From CAZKUN01 sp964555935 (GTDB taxonomy: Bacteria; Armatimonadota; Zipacnadia; Zipacnadales; VGFC01), in NCBI GenBank assembly GCA_964555935.1, contig CAZKUN010000003.1:1-64000 (forward strand): DNA of 64,000 nucleotides, written 5' to 3'. Position 1 is the first letter of the stretch. Each line of letters begins with the position of its first letter. Shown here in pieces: positions 1 to 8,588 of the stretch. The notes beneath the pieces are model-generated. The model was not told the origin of the DNA. It made no database searches and saw only the letters and a list, made by a program, of their open reading frames with translations. The position numbers and the translations under genes were made by a program.

Positions 1-545
1 ATGTCCCGCACGAAGGTTGGGTCCTCGTGCAGCGCGATCATCAGCGCTTCCGGCCCCATCCATTCCCGGACGCCTCCGAAGAACGACGCGTGTCGCTTCC
101 CGTGGATGTTGACCGGGTCCTCGGCGACGCTGAGCTGCCTCACGCGTAGATCCCAGTCGTCCGGATAGCGCTCGGGCGAGTCGGGATCTAGACGGGGGAG
201 CAGCGCTTCGAAGTCCTTGCGCGTCTTGACCGGGTACTCCAGGAACTCAGGCATCGACAGTTCGCGCTGGTGCATGACCCGGATGACCGCGCCTTGGTCC
301 GTGCGGATCGTCACCGTGCGGTCGTCGCGAGCGAGTTCCTCCTCATCGAACGCGGGACAGAGTCCGAAGTCCAGCCCGCAGTCAAGCCAGTGGTCGCATT
401 CGGCGAACTGCAATGGGCCGGATTCCGGCATCCCCTCAGCCAGCCATCGGCTGCGCGTCGCAGGCCACGGTCCCCACTCTCGCAAGGGCGGACGGTCGAA
501 GTCTTCAAATCTCATGAACGCCAGGAATCGGTCGCGCGGGGTCAT
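1..545 (-). CDS. URO-D-fold (uroporphyrinogen decarboxylase-like) protein, N-terminal part
   Basis: The gene starts at an ATG read leftwards from 545, behind a GGAGG site, and stays open to the window edge, so about 181 N-terminal residues are visible and the C-terminus lies outside. It opens MTPRDRFLAFMRFEDFDRPP, the usual start of URO-D superfamily proteins, and near the edge has WMGPEALMIALHEDP, another typical stretch. Members of this family outside haem synthesis are often cobalamin- or thiol-dependent methyltransferases or have no known role. A second URO-D gene lies at 1150-2238 on the same strand, with an NTPase on the opposite strand between them. The family call is solid; substrate is unknown. 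Confidence 0.82.
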   Translation of the reverse strand, partial: MTPRDRFLAFMRFEDFDRPPLREWGPWPATRSRWLAEGMPESGPLQFAECDHWLDCGLDFGLCPAFDEEELARDDRTVTIRTDQGAVIRVMHQRELSMPEFLEYPVKTRKDFEALLPRLDPDSPERYPDDWDLRVRQLSVAEDPVNIHGKRHASFFGGVREWMGPEALMIALHEDPTFVRD

Positions 546-617
546 GGGAGGATCCCTCCGTTTCCGGGTGCTTCCCTCCATGGAGTGATCGGCCCTGCCG
601 CCAAGGAATGAACGACC

Positions 618-1160
618 ATGCGGAGCCCTGGCCGACCCAACATTCTGCTGACGGGCCGCCCCGGCACGGGGAAGACGACCGCCATTCAGAACGCGCTTGC
701 GCAACTGGAGGGCGTCAGGCTCGGCGGGTTCATCACCGCTGCTGTTGAGGAACGTGGATGCCGGACGGGTTTCACCATCGCCGACATCCGCGGCCCAACC
801 GGCATCCTGGCATCGGTTGACCAGCCGACCGGCCCGCGCGTGAGTCGCTACCGCGTCAACGTGCCCGACATCGAACGCATCGGCGTCGCGGCGCTGGAGT
901 GGGCGCTCGCCGAAGCCGACGCGATCATCTGCGACGAGATCGGGCGGATGGAGCTGTTCTGCCCAGAGTTTTGCGACGCCATCATCCGTTGCCTCGACTC
1001 ACCCAAGCCGCTTCTCGGCACGCTCCAGGCGCGCCACAACGAATTCCTCGATGCCATCCGCGAGCGAGGTGACGTCAACGTCGTCACGGTGACGAGAGAG
1101 AACCGGGATCAACTGCCGGCGGAGTTGGCGGGGACAATGCGGAGCCTACTCAAGCCGTAG
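618..1160 (+). CDS. THEP1-type nucleoside triphosphatase / nucleotide kinase-like P-loop protein
   Basis: A 180-residue P-loop NTPase. Walker A is GRPGTGKTT at residues 13-21 and Walker B with the family signature is IICDEIGRMELF near 105-116. The length and the DEIGRME motif match the THEP1/NTPCR family (COG1618), which hydrolyses NTPs and whose physiological role is unsettled. The start at 618 follows an AAGGAA element. The 3' end overlaps the 3' end of the convergent URO-D gene by 11 bp, so both transcripts share their last codons. It stands alone on the plus strand between two URO-D genes; no operon partner is visible. Confidence 0.85.
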   Translation: MRSPGRPNILLTGRPGTGKTTAIQNALAQLEGVRLGGFITAAVEERGCRTGFTIADIRGPTGILASVDQPTGPRVSRYRVNVPDIERIGVAALEWALAEADAIICDEIGRMELFCPEFCDAIIRCLDSPKPLLGTLQARHNEFLDAIRERGDVNVVTVTRENRDQLPAELAGTMRSLLKP

Positions 1161-2238
1161 TCGCCTGAGCGCGCATCCACGCGGCAACGGCATCGAAGCG
1201 CTCTTCGGGCACGCTAATCCCGTCAGCCGCGACGAACAGGTTGAAATGAGCGCGGCGAACGCGTGGGGTGAAGAGCCTGTCGAGCGCGGGCCCGATCCCA
1301 TCCACCGGCCCCAGCACCCAGATTGTCGGGTCAAGCGTGCCGATGATGATCGCGTCCTCGCCCAGCACGTCCAGCGCCAACTCCCAAGGCGTGTCGCCTG
1401 TCGGGGGAGGCGTCAGGGCATGAACGCCATCGGCGCCCGTCGCTTTCACCTGGTGCAGCAAGTCATGCACGTGGCCGCACATGTGGATCAGAGCGACCTT
1501 GCCACCCGCGCGCATCGTGTCGACGAAATCGGTGACATGCGGGCCGTTGTACTTCCGATAGACATCGGGGCTGATGTAGCGGGTGCTCGTGTTCTCACAC
1601 AGCGTGACCGACTCCCAGGGGCCTCGCGCCAGGATCTCGAAGGCTTCCATCTCGCGCTCGTGCATCAGCGCAATCAGCGCTTCCATCTCGTGGGGGTGAT
1701 CGTTGAGGAGGTAGTAGAAGTTCGCGATGCCGAGGTCGGTCTCGAGCAATCGGGGGATCGTGGACGGGCCCCAGAACCGGGTGATCACGCCGTCATCGCC
1801 GAGCGCGCCATCGATGGCGGCGAAGGCTGGCAGGTCGTCTTGGGCTACGTACCGCGCGCGCTCCCACATCGACCGATAGAGGTGCAGTTCCTCCAGCGTC
1901 TCCGCGTAGTACTTGACGGGATGGCTGCCGCGGCGGACGCTGCGGATCGCTCCCGCATCGCTGCGCAGCTCATGTACAAAGTCGCTGCCTTCCATCCACG
2001 AGGTTGCCGTTACCCCCTCACCCCACTCCAGCGTCGGCGAGGCGAGCCCGTGCGCCGTGCCCCACCCGTCCAGCGAGAGGATGTCGCATCCCAGGTGCCG
2101 GCAGTAGTCAATGGGCGATGCGTCTCGCCATGGCTCGGGGAAGCTGCCGAGCGTACACCCATCCACCAGCGCGGTCCACGACAGCCCGTCGACGGGCTGC
2201 CGCCCCAGGATCCCAGTCAAGCGTTCGCGTCCGGTCAT
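1150..2238 (-). CDS. URO-D-fold protein (uroporphyrinogen decarboxylase family)
   Basis: A complete 362-residue member of the URO-D family, starting at ATG 2238 behind GGAGGGAG. The N-terminus (MTGRERLTGILGRQPVDGLS) is the standard family opening. The central CENTSTRYISPDVY and the later HMCGHVHDLLHQVKATGADG correspond to the conserved barrel strands that in methyltransferase-like members carry metal or thiol ligands; Cys and His are present there. A role in true uroporphyrinogen decarboxylation is unlikely because no haem genes are near. More likely it is one of the many paralogues with methyl-transfer or unknown activity. It shares strand and family with the partial gene at 1-545. Confidence 0.85.
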   Translation of the reverse strand: MTGRERLTGILGRQPVDGLSWTALVDGCTLGSFPEPWRDASPIDYCRHLGCDILSLDGWGTAHGLASPTLEWGEGVTATSWMEGSDFVHELRSDAGAIRSVRRGSHPVKYYAETLEELHLYRSMWERARYVAQDDLPAFAAIDGALGDDGVITRFWGPSTIPRLLETDLGIANFYYLLNDHPHEMEALIALMHEREMEAFEILARGPWESVTLCENTSTRYISPDVYRKYNGPHVTDFVDTMRAGGKVALIHMCGHVHDLLHQVKATGADGVHALTPPPTGDTPWELALDVLGEDAIIIGTLDPTIWVLGPVDGIGPALDRLFTPRVRRAHFNLFVAADGISVPEERFDAVAAWMRAQATTA

Positions 2239-2356
2239 CCGGCCCCACTCCCTCCATCGGTCCTGTCAGCGTCAGCCCTTCACCGCGGGAGCCCCGCTCC
2301 CCTCGCCGAGTGTTCACTGGTACAAGCGCGAACAGACCAGAGGGGGGCGATCCACA

Positions 2357-2608
2357 ATGGTATTCCACATCACGCAGGTCCACACGCCGGAGACGTGCCC
2401 AAAGAATGCGGGCGGATCGAAGGTGCTCTACACGCCCGAGGTGGAGGGGCTGACGATCCGTGCAATCTACGGGGCATTCGCCGAGCACGTGATCTTCTAC
2501 GTCGTCGAGGCGGACGACATCAAGGCGATCCACGAGATGCTACTGCCGGGCTTTGAGCGTTGCACGTCCGACATACGCCCGGTGGCCGAGCAAGCGATCA
2601 TCGACTAG
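2357..2608 (+). CDS. Small conserved hypothetical protein (83 aa), possible dimeric alpha-beta barrel
   Basis: The frame is open further upstream, but the ATG at 2357 has a strong AGGGGGG site 7-8 bases before it and gives a compact 83-residue protein. The sequence begins MVFHITQVHTPETCP and has the pattern strand-helix-strand-strand-helix expected of a small ferredoxin-like or dimeric alpha-beta barrel protein. The HTPETCP segment is reminiscent of the DUF3303-like group, but I cannot confirm it. It is divergent from the URO-D gene at 1150-2238, with about 118 bp between their starts. No function is assigned. Confidence 0.6.
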   Translation: MVFHITQVHTPETCPKNAGGSKVLYTPEVEGLTIRAIYGAFAEHVIFYVVEADDIKAIHEMLLPGFERCTSDIRPVAEQAIID

Positions 2609-2654
2609 TACTCACGCGCGTAAGTCCGCGTTCGTATTCCGCCGCGACCTTCCT

Positions 2655-2726
2655 GTGCCGGCGGGTCTCCTGACCCGCCGGTGGTAGGCCTGCGTATGTC
2701 CGGCGGGTCAGGAGACCCGCCGGCAC
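2655..2726. repeat. Nested inverted repeat, two perfect 27-base arms
   Basis: Positions 2655-2681 and 2700-2726 are perfect reverse complements, separated by 18 bases. Each arm is itself close to a palindrome, because GGCGGGT...ACCCGCC occurs within it. The element sits between the stop of the 83-residue gene and the convergent sugar isomerase gene, so it could end both transcripts, but no T-run follows it. Its architecture resembles REP-like extragenic elements. Confidence 0.85.
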
Positions 2727-2809
2727 GGTGCGTCAGAGGACGCGAGCTAACTCCCGCGAGTACTAGCGGCTCCCGACGCGCTCGGACCCACAGAACGACT
2801 CGCGCGCTT

Positions 2810-3655
2810 TTACAGGCTCTGCAAGAACCTCACTGCCTTGGTGATGTCTCCGACCGGGTCCTCACCGACCTCGCGCTCGATCGCGTAGTAGCCATCGAAG
2901 CCCTGGTCGCGCAGCAGGCCGACGTACCGCGGCCAATCCACCCAACCATCGCCGAGTGGGACCTCCTGCGGCGTGCCGTCTTCCTTCACGAGCGCGTCCT
3001 TCGCGTGCGTGTGCACGGTATACGGGCCGAGCACCTCAACACCGGCGTGAGGCTCCCACTCCTCCAGCATCGCCTCGACTTCATCCTCGCGACCTTGGCG
3101 CTTCGCGAGCGTCGGCGGCCAGAGAATCAGGTTCGCCGGGTCGTAGTTGATCCGGATCGCCTCGGAGCCGACCGTCTCGATCAGGCGCTTCAGCACCGGC
3201 GGCGGCTCCGGACCCGTCTCAATCGCCAGGCACGCGCCGACCTTCTCGCCGTGCGCGGCGATCTGCTCCGAGGCCTTCACCACGGCGGCCCACTTGGGGT
3301 CAGAGGTATCCGTCGGGATCACGCCGATGTGCCCCTGCCAAATCCCACAGCCCAGGTCCGCCGACATCTCCAGAATCCGATACGCCCAGGGGATGTTCAC
3401 CTCGTGTTGGTCCGCAATGGTAAGGTCGACATTGCCGCCCCACGCGGAGGTGGCGGAGATCTCCAGCCCCAGCGAGTCGAGGTGCTTCACGAGGTCTTTT
3501 CGCGCCTGGTTGTCCATCTCTTCCGGCGAGAACTGCCCTCCGCCGATGCCCAAGTGAATGCCCGTCACGCCTAGATCAGCGACCTTCTTCATCCCCTCAT
3601 ACGGCTCCATCCGCAAACTGCCCAGCATAATCGCGACTTTCAGATCTGATGCCAT
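2810..3655 (-). CDS. Sugar phosphate isomerase/epimerase (AP endonuclease 2 family TIM barrel)
   Basis: A 281-residue TIM-barrel protein starting at ATG 3655 behind GGGAGGGG. Family features include the N-terminal strand with GVTGIHLGIGGG, the central LAIETGPEPP with a metal-binding Glu, INYDPANLILW with the family NxDPAN motif, and HTHAKDALV with His and Asp ligands. These are the usual ligands of divalent-metal-dependent xylose-isomerase-like enzymes. It is one of three paralogues in the window (also 32679-33443 and 35583-36404). The substrate is probably a sugar or sugar phosphate but cannot be read from sequence. Confidence 0.88.
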   Translation of the reverse strand: MASDLKVAIMLGSLRMEPYEGMKKVADLGVTGIHLGIGGGQFSPEEMDNQARKDLVKHLDSLGLEISATSAWGGNVDLTIADQHEVNIPWAYRILEMSADLGCGIWQGHIGVIPTDTSDPKWAAVVKASEQIAAHGEKVGACLAIETGPEPPPVLKRLIETVGSEAIRINYDPANLILWPPTLAKRQGREDEVEAMLEEWEPHAGVEVLGPYTVHTHAKDALVKEDGTPQEVPLGDGWVDWPRYVGLLRDQGFDGYYAIEREVGEDPVGDITKAVRFLQSL

Positions 3656-3736
3656 TGAATGCCCCTCCCAAGGGTCATAGAGGACTTTCCGAAATCGAGC
3701 CCAACTTCACCAAGCAATCGGGAGGACCTCCCCACA

Positions 3737-4990
3737 ATGAGACAACTGAGACCGCCTGCCGTGTACGTCACTCAGCGCGCCGCGGCAGACGCGCGATGCG
3801 TCGCTCGGATGGAGCGAATGCTCACCCGAATCGACGCCCCACGGGTGCGGGAGATCACGGACGAGGAACTGGCCCAACTCATCCAGGACGACGGCTGGGA
3901 CGGCTCGCGACGGTTGAGCGGAAACGAGCGGACGCGAGATTCGCCCATCGTCTTCAACCGCTTCCGGTGGGACGACATCGATGAGACGGGCAAGGCCACC
4001 GTGTCGATGCCCGGGCCGGGCCATGGCCAGTTCTACGGCTTCGGCCCGTGGTCTCGCCGGTCGCGCTCCGGAAACAGAAACACCAACAACATCGTCTGCC
4101 AGTCCGCATACGAACTGCACACCATCCGAGGCTGTCTGTTTAGCTGCCAATACTGCTACTTCGAGTACGTCACCAACATCATGCTGGACATCGAGGAGTT
4201 CGCGGACCGCACCATGGCCCTCGCGGCGCGTCTCCCCCAGACGCTCCACAAGTACGATAGCCACAGCGACATCCTGGCTTTTGAGCCCGAGTACGGCGCG
4301 AGCGCGATGCTAACCGAAGCGTTCGGACGGCAAGACCGCGCCTACTTGATGCACTACACGAAGAGCAACAACGTCGATTGCCTGATCGGAGCGAAGCATA
4401 ATGGCATGTCGATCGTCTGTTGGACGCTCTCAAGTCACACGGTCAGCCGGGAGGTTGAGCGCGACACCGCCACGATGGAGGAGCGGATCGAGGCCGGGCG
4501 GCGATGCCAGGAGGACGGCTACCATGTTCGTTTCCGGTTCAGTCCCGTCTTCCCGATCAAGGGCTGGCGCGAGGAGTACACCGAGTGTCTGGAGCTGCTT
4601 CTTGGCAAAGTCAGGCCGGATGTGATCAGCATCCTGGCCTTGAGTCGGCTGCCGGATTGCGATATGATACCTCGCCTCTTCGACGTGGATCTCATCGACC
4701 CGCGCTTCCTCGCGGCCGCTGAAGCGGCCCGCGACGAGGTGGGGGGCAAGCTTTACGGGCCTCTTCCCCACGCGGCCCGTGAAGAGATCTACCGCTTCAT
4801 GATCGACGAGATCAGACGCATCAGCCCCGATACGCCCGTCTCCACCTGCCTCGAGACACCGGAGATGTGGAACGCCCTCGGCGACGAGATGCGTATGGCG
4901 GACGACGACTACGTCTGCTGCTGTGGCCCCATGTCGACGCCGGGCGAGCCGAGGCTATGCACGTCGTCGCCGTTCAACACCGCAACCTAA
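3737..4990 (+). CDS. Radical SAM protein resembling spore photoproduct lyase (SplB-like)
   Basis: The ATG at 3737 follows GGAGGACCTCC and gives 417 residues. The cluster motif is CLFSCQYC (CxxxCxxC), followed by a Tyr, as in the spore photoproduct lyase family. Further family-like segments are TKSNNVDCLIGAKHNG and a later RFRFSPVFPIKGWREEY, which match the SplB pattern of a lysine-rich strand followed by AP/SP-I-x-GW-E. Near the C-terminus there is VCCCGP, three adjacent cysteines that could bind an extra cluster or metal. True SplB repairs UV lesions in spores; this genome context gives no sign of sporulation, so the substrate is open. The gene is 18 bp upstream of the beta-mannosidase gene. 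Confidence 0.75.
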   Translation: MRQLRPPAVYVTQRAAADARCVARMERMLTRIDAPRVREITDEELAQLIQDDGWDGSRRLSGNERTRDSPIVFNRFRWDDIDETGKATVSMPGPGHGQFYGFGPWSRRSRSGNRNTNNIVCQSAYELHTIRGCLFSCQYCYFEYVTNIMLDIEEFADRTMALAARLPQTLHKYDSHSDILAFEPEYGASAMLTEAFGRQDRAYLMHYTKSNNVDCLIGAKHNGMSIVCWTLSSHTVSREVERDTATMEERIEAGRRCQEDGYHVRFRFSPVFPIKGWREEYTECLELLLGKVRPDVISILALSRLPDCDMIPRLFDVDLIDPRFLAAAEAARDEVGGKLYGPLPHAAREEIYRFMIDEIRRISPDTPVSTCLETPEMWNALGDEMRMADDDYVCCCGPMSTPGEPRLCTSSPFNTAT

Positions 4991-5008
4991 ACCATCAAGG
5001 CGGACTGG

Positions 5009-7315
5009 ATGAAAGAGCAGCAGCTAGACACGGGGTGGAAGCTCCGTCAGTTCGATGACGGCGAGGGCGAGAGCCTCGGAGCCCACCTCGGTGACCATGA
5101 CGATTCCGGGTGGATCCCTGCCACCGTGCCCGGCCAGGTCCACATGGATCTCATGGCCGCGGGCGAGATAGAAGACCCGTTCTTCGGCCTGAACTACGAG
5201 AAATGCCTCTGGGTCGAGGAAAAGGAGTGGTGGTACCGCACCGAGATCACCCCCAGGCGAGATGAGTGGACCGAGCTGCGGATGGAGCTGGCCTTTGAGG
5301 GTCTCGATACCTTCGCGACGGTCTACCTCAACGGCGAGGTCCTGGGCGAGAGCCGCAACATGTGGGTGCCCGTCCACTTCGACGTCACCGACAAGCTCAA
5401 GTGGGACGAGCCCAATACCATCGCCGTCCGTTTCCGCCCGCCGCTCGCGGCCGTCAGGCCGGACATGGAAGCCGACGACACCGAGGACGTCAACGCATTC
5501 TTCAGCCCACGAGAGCGTCTCTACGCCCGCAAGGCGCAGATGAGCTACGGGTGGGACATCTCCCCGCGTATCGTCTCGGTCGGTATCTGGCGCCCGGCCG
5601 TTCTGCGCTCGACCCGGTTGCTGAGGATCGTGGACTTTTGGTCCCGCACCGATAGCCTCGAAGACGGCTGCGCGACGGTGACGTTTGAGGTAACGGTCGA
5701 GAACTACAGCGACCGCGCCATCGACGCCACGTGCAATCTCCAGGCATCCTGCGACGGCCGTGGATTTGGGTGGTCCCAGACCATCTCATCGCCCCCCGGG
5801 CGTCGAACGTTCACCGGCACCGTCACTCTAGACGATCCCCAGCTCTGGTGGCCCCATGGCATGGGCGAGCAGAATCTCTATCGGGGCGAGGCATGCGTGA
5901 CGGCCGATGGCGAGCGCTTTGAGTGCTACGATCTCGCGCTCGGGGTCCGGACGATCGAGTTGGTCACCGAGGATCCGAAGTCCGGCGAGAGCCGCTTCTA
6001 TTTCGCGGTGAACGGCGTTCCGTGCGCGATTCGGGGCACCAACTGGATGCCCACGGACGCCATGTTCGCTCGCGTTGATCGCGGTCGGCTGCAGCGCGCG
6101 CTGACGCTCTGCACGGATGCCCACTGCAACATGCTCCGCATCTGGGGCGGAGGGATCTACGAGGACCCAGAGTTCTACCGGCTCTGCGACGAAATGGGGC
6201 TGATGGTCTGGCAGGACTTCATGTACGCCTGCGGCCTCTACCCACAGAATGAGGACTTCCTCCAGCAAGCGCGCGAGGAGGCCGAGTGGGTGGTCCGGGA
6301 GCTGCGCGGGCACCCTTGTGTAGCTATCTGGGCGGGCGATAACGAGAACGACGCTGCCTGGGGCTGGCATGGCAAACCCGACGGCTATCTGGGCAACCGC
6401 ATCACCCGTGAGGTCCTGCCGGAGGTCTGCGAGCGTCTCGATCCCTCGCGAAGCTACGTTCCCTCCAGCCCCTACAACCCGTCCGGCTCGGGCGATCCGC
6501 AAAGCCCGGACGAGGGTGACGTCCACATCTGGGATCACTCTGTTCGACCGCGCCATCCGATGTACTTCGAGGATCGCAGTCGATTCATCAGCGAGATTGG
6601 CCGCATCTGCGCGGCCAATCGCAGCTCCACCGAGCGCTTCCTGGCCCCCGAGGACCAGTGGCCTCACGCCAACAAGGCCTGGGAGCATCACGTCGGGTCG
6701 ATCCCGACCGAGGACTTCGAGCGCCGGCAGAAGACCGACCTGGGCGTCCGCAATCTGATCGGCCGGGATGCCGAATCGCTCGACGAGTACATCGCCGCCT
6801 CGCAGTACATGCAGGCATGGTGCCTGGGCGAGTGGATCGAGCGCGCCCGCCGACGCAAGTTCGAGTGCGGCGGGATTCTCTGGTGGAACATCTTCGACAA
6901 CTGGCCTCAGCACGTCGATGCGGTGGTCGACTACTACTTCGGCGAGAAGGTCGGCTACCGCGCCGTTCAGCGCGCGTCGAGGCTCCTGTTGCCATCGATC
7001 GCGCTCAACGATGGGGTCGCCGAGGTCTCTCTCGTGAACGACCATCTGACCGGCTCGACGGGGCGATTGACGCTGTCGGTGGTGGATCTTCAGGGGAACG
7101 CGCGTCAAGTCGCCGAGGCCAGCGTCAGCATCGCCGCCAACGCCTCATCTGTCGTGTTGTCGACCGATGATGTCGGCGAGATCGACTCAGACGCGAACTA
7201 CCTGCGCGTTCTCTACGCGCCGGAGCAGGGCGACCCAATCGAGAACTGGCACATCCTTGATGACTGCGCGAGCCTCGCTGTCTTCGAGGCCGTGTATGGC
7301 CCCGTGAATGACTGA
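5009..7315 (+). CDS. Glycoside hydrolase family 2, beta-mannosidase type
   Basis: A 768-residue GH2 enzyme. The N-terminal sugar-binding domain contains WIPATVPGQVHMDL, which is typical of beta-mannosidases. The catalytic barrel has MLRIWGGGIYEDPEFYRLCD and the acid/base region WAGDNEND (Glu near residue 448, with Gly-Asp-Asn-Glu in place of the common Gly-Asn-Asn-Glu). The nucleophile is probably the Glu in FISEIGRI near 526. No signal peptide is seen, so it should act in the cytoplasm on imported mannosides. The last 8 bp overlap the start of the MFS transporter, which supports uptake and hydrolysis by one transcript. Confidence 0.92.
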   Translation: MKEQQLDTGWKLRQFDDGEGESLGAHLGDHDDSGWIPATVPGQVHMDLMAAGEIEDPFFGLNYEKCLWVEEKEWWYRTEITPRRDEWTELRMELAFEGLDTFATVYLNGEVLGESRNMWVPVHFDVTDKLKWDEPNTIAVRFRPPLAAVRPDMEADDTEDVNAFFSPRERLYARKAQMSYGWDISPRIVSVGIWRPAVLRSTRLLRIVDFWSRTDSLEDGCATVTFEVTVENYSDRAIDATCNLQASCDGRGFGWSQTISSPPGRRTFTGTVTLDDPQLWWPHGMGEQNLYRGEACVTADGERFECYDLALGVRTIELVTEDPKSGESRFYFAVNGVPCAIRGTNWMPTDAMFARVDRGRLQRALTLCTDAHCNMLRIWGGGIYEDPEFYRLCDEMGLMVWQDFMYACGLYPQNEDFLQQAREEAEWVVRELRGHPCVAIWAGDNENDAAWGWHGKPDGYLGNRITREVLPEVCERLDPSRSYVPSSPYNPSGSGDPQSPDEGDVHIWDHSVRPRHPMYFEDRSRFISEIGRICAANRSSTERFLAPEDQWPHANKAWEHHVGSIPTEDFERRQKTDLGVRNLIGRDAESLDEYIAASQYMQAWCLGEWIERARRRKFECGGILWWNIFDNWPQHVDAVVDYYFGEKVGYRAVQRASRLLLPSIALNDGVAEVSLVNDHLTGSTGRLTLSVVDLQGNARQVAEASVSIAANASSVVLSTDDVGEIDSDANYLRVLYAPEQGDPIENWHILDDCASLAVFEAVYGPVND

Positions 7316-8507
7316 AGAACCCGTCACCACGCCTCCCGTCGCCCACCGTCGCCTGTTCATCGCGAGCATGGTCGCGCTGCTGGTTTTCGCCGGCGCGGTG
7401 ACCACTCCAGCCATCTGCCTCCGACAGATGGGCGAGGTCTTTGGCATGGACCTGGGCGACCGGGGCTTCGTCGCCGCGGTGCGGGTTGCCATGGTCCTCT
7501 TCGGCGTTCTGTTGACGGGCTACCTCGCCGACCGCATGGGGAAGGGGCCGTTTCTCGTCGCCGGGCTGACCCTCCTCGCCGCCGGGCTGGCGCTGACCAC
7601 CTTCGCCGGCAGCTTCGGCGCGTTGCTGATGACCCAAGCCGTCATGGGCCTGGGCGCGGGAGCGATGGAGGCGCAGGTCAACCCGCTTGTGGCCGAGTTG
7701 CACCCCAAGAACCCCGCCCGCGCGCTGAACGTGGTCAATGGCCTGTTCTCCATCGGCGTTGTCGCCTCGGCACTCATGTCGGGTGAGATCCTCGAGGCGG
7801 GCGGGGGATGGCGAGCCTGCTTCTGGGTGTGGGTGTTGCCTGCTCTGGTGGGGGCGAGCCTATTCGCCACCCGACGCTACCCCCGCGCAGCCATCGAGAA
7901 TCACGCGCCCGACGGTCAGGGCTTCCTCAAGATGCCCCTCTTCTGGCTCCTGGCGGTGGCGATGGTGTGTGGCGGAGGATGCGAGGCGGGGCTGACGTAC
8001 TGGGGACCCAACTTCACCGAGGCCGAGTTCGGGGCCACCGCCCGCGCGGGAGCGTGGAGCACGGTCATGTTCGGCGGCTTCATGGCGGCCGGCAGGTTCG
8101 CGAGCGGCGGACTGGTCTCGCGGATCTCGCCAATCATGCTGCTGATGGTGTCAGCCGTCGGGTGCGTGGGCGCAACCTTGGGTCTATCCTTCGTCTCGAG
8201 CGTCCAGGGCGTCTGGGCGCTCTTCGGTCTGGGCGGGCTGTTCATCGCCTGCTCGTGGCCCACCATCCTCGCCATCGCCTCGGCTCACATCGGCAACTCT
8301 ACCACCATGTTCGCGGTTCTCGCCGCCTTCGGGATCGGTGGATGCACCATCTTCCCGTGGGCCATCGGGGCAATCGGCGATCTCGCCGGCCTGCGCGTCG
8401 GTGTTGTGATCCTCCCCATCTCCATGGCGATTCAGGCCGTCGTGCTGGTGGCGGTGTGGCGAATGGGCGCGGGCTGTGGGTCTCCTTCGACTGAATCCTG
8501 CGATTAA
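7308..8507 (+). CDS. Major facilitator superfamily transporter, sugar type
   Basis: A 399-residue membrane protein with about twelve hydrophobic segments. The loop between TM2 and TM3 reads GYLADRMGKGPFL, the conserved MFS D-R-x-G-K/R motif. Overall length and the shape of the N-terminal half fit the FucP/GlcP-like sugar:H+ symporter branch. The start ATG overlaps the beta-mannosidase stop in the sequence ATGACTGA, so translation is coupled. By context it should bring in mannose-containing oligosaccharides or glycosides, but specificity is inferred only from the neighbour. Confidence 0.88.
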   Translation: MTEEPVTTPPVAHRRLFIASMVALLVFAGAVTTPAICLRQMGEVFGMDLGDRGFVAAVRVAMVLFGVLLTGYLADRMGKGPFLVAGLTLLAAGLALTTFAGSFGALLMTQAVMGLGAGAMEAQVNPLVAELHPKNPARALNVVNGLFSIGVVASALMSGEILEAGGGWRACFWVWVLPALVGASLFATRRYPRAAIENHAPDGQGFLKMPLFWLLAVAMVCGGGCEAGLTYWGPNFTEAEFGATARAGAWSTVMFGGFMAAGRFASGGLVSRISPIMLLMVSAVGCVGATLGLSFVSSVQGVWALFGLGGLFIACSWPTILAIASAHIGNSTTMFAVLAAFGIGGCTIFPWAIGAIGDLAGLRVGVVILPISMAIQAVVLVAVWRMGAGCGSPSTESCD

Positions 8508-8588
8508 CGCGGACCTAATCCATATCTGACCGAACCTCCACCCGGCGTCGGAGCATCTACCATTGTAGTGGGTGCGGAGTCAGCCGCC

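Noticed and set aside
1246..2556. 436-codon plus-strand frame opposite the URO-D gene
   Set aside because: Composition is Arg/His/Gly-rich nonsense typical of an antisense frame; the minus-strand URO-D gene is convincing.
5828..7108. 426-codon minus-strand frame inside the beta-mannosidase gene
   Set aside because: Shadow of a well-supported GH2 gene, with no ribosome site or family motif.
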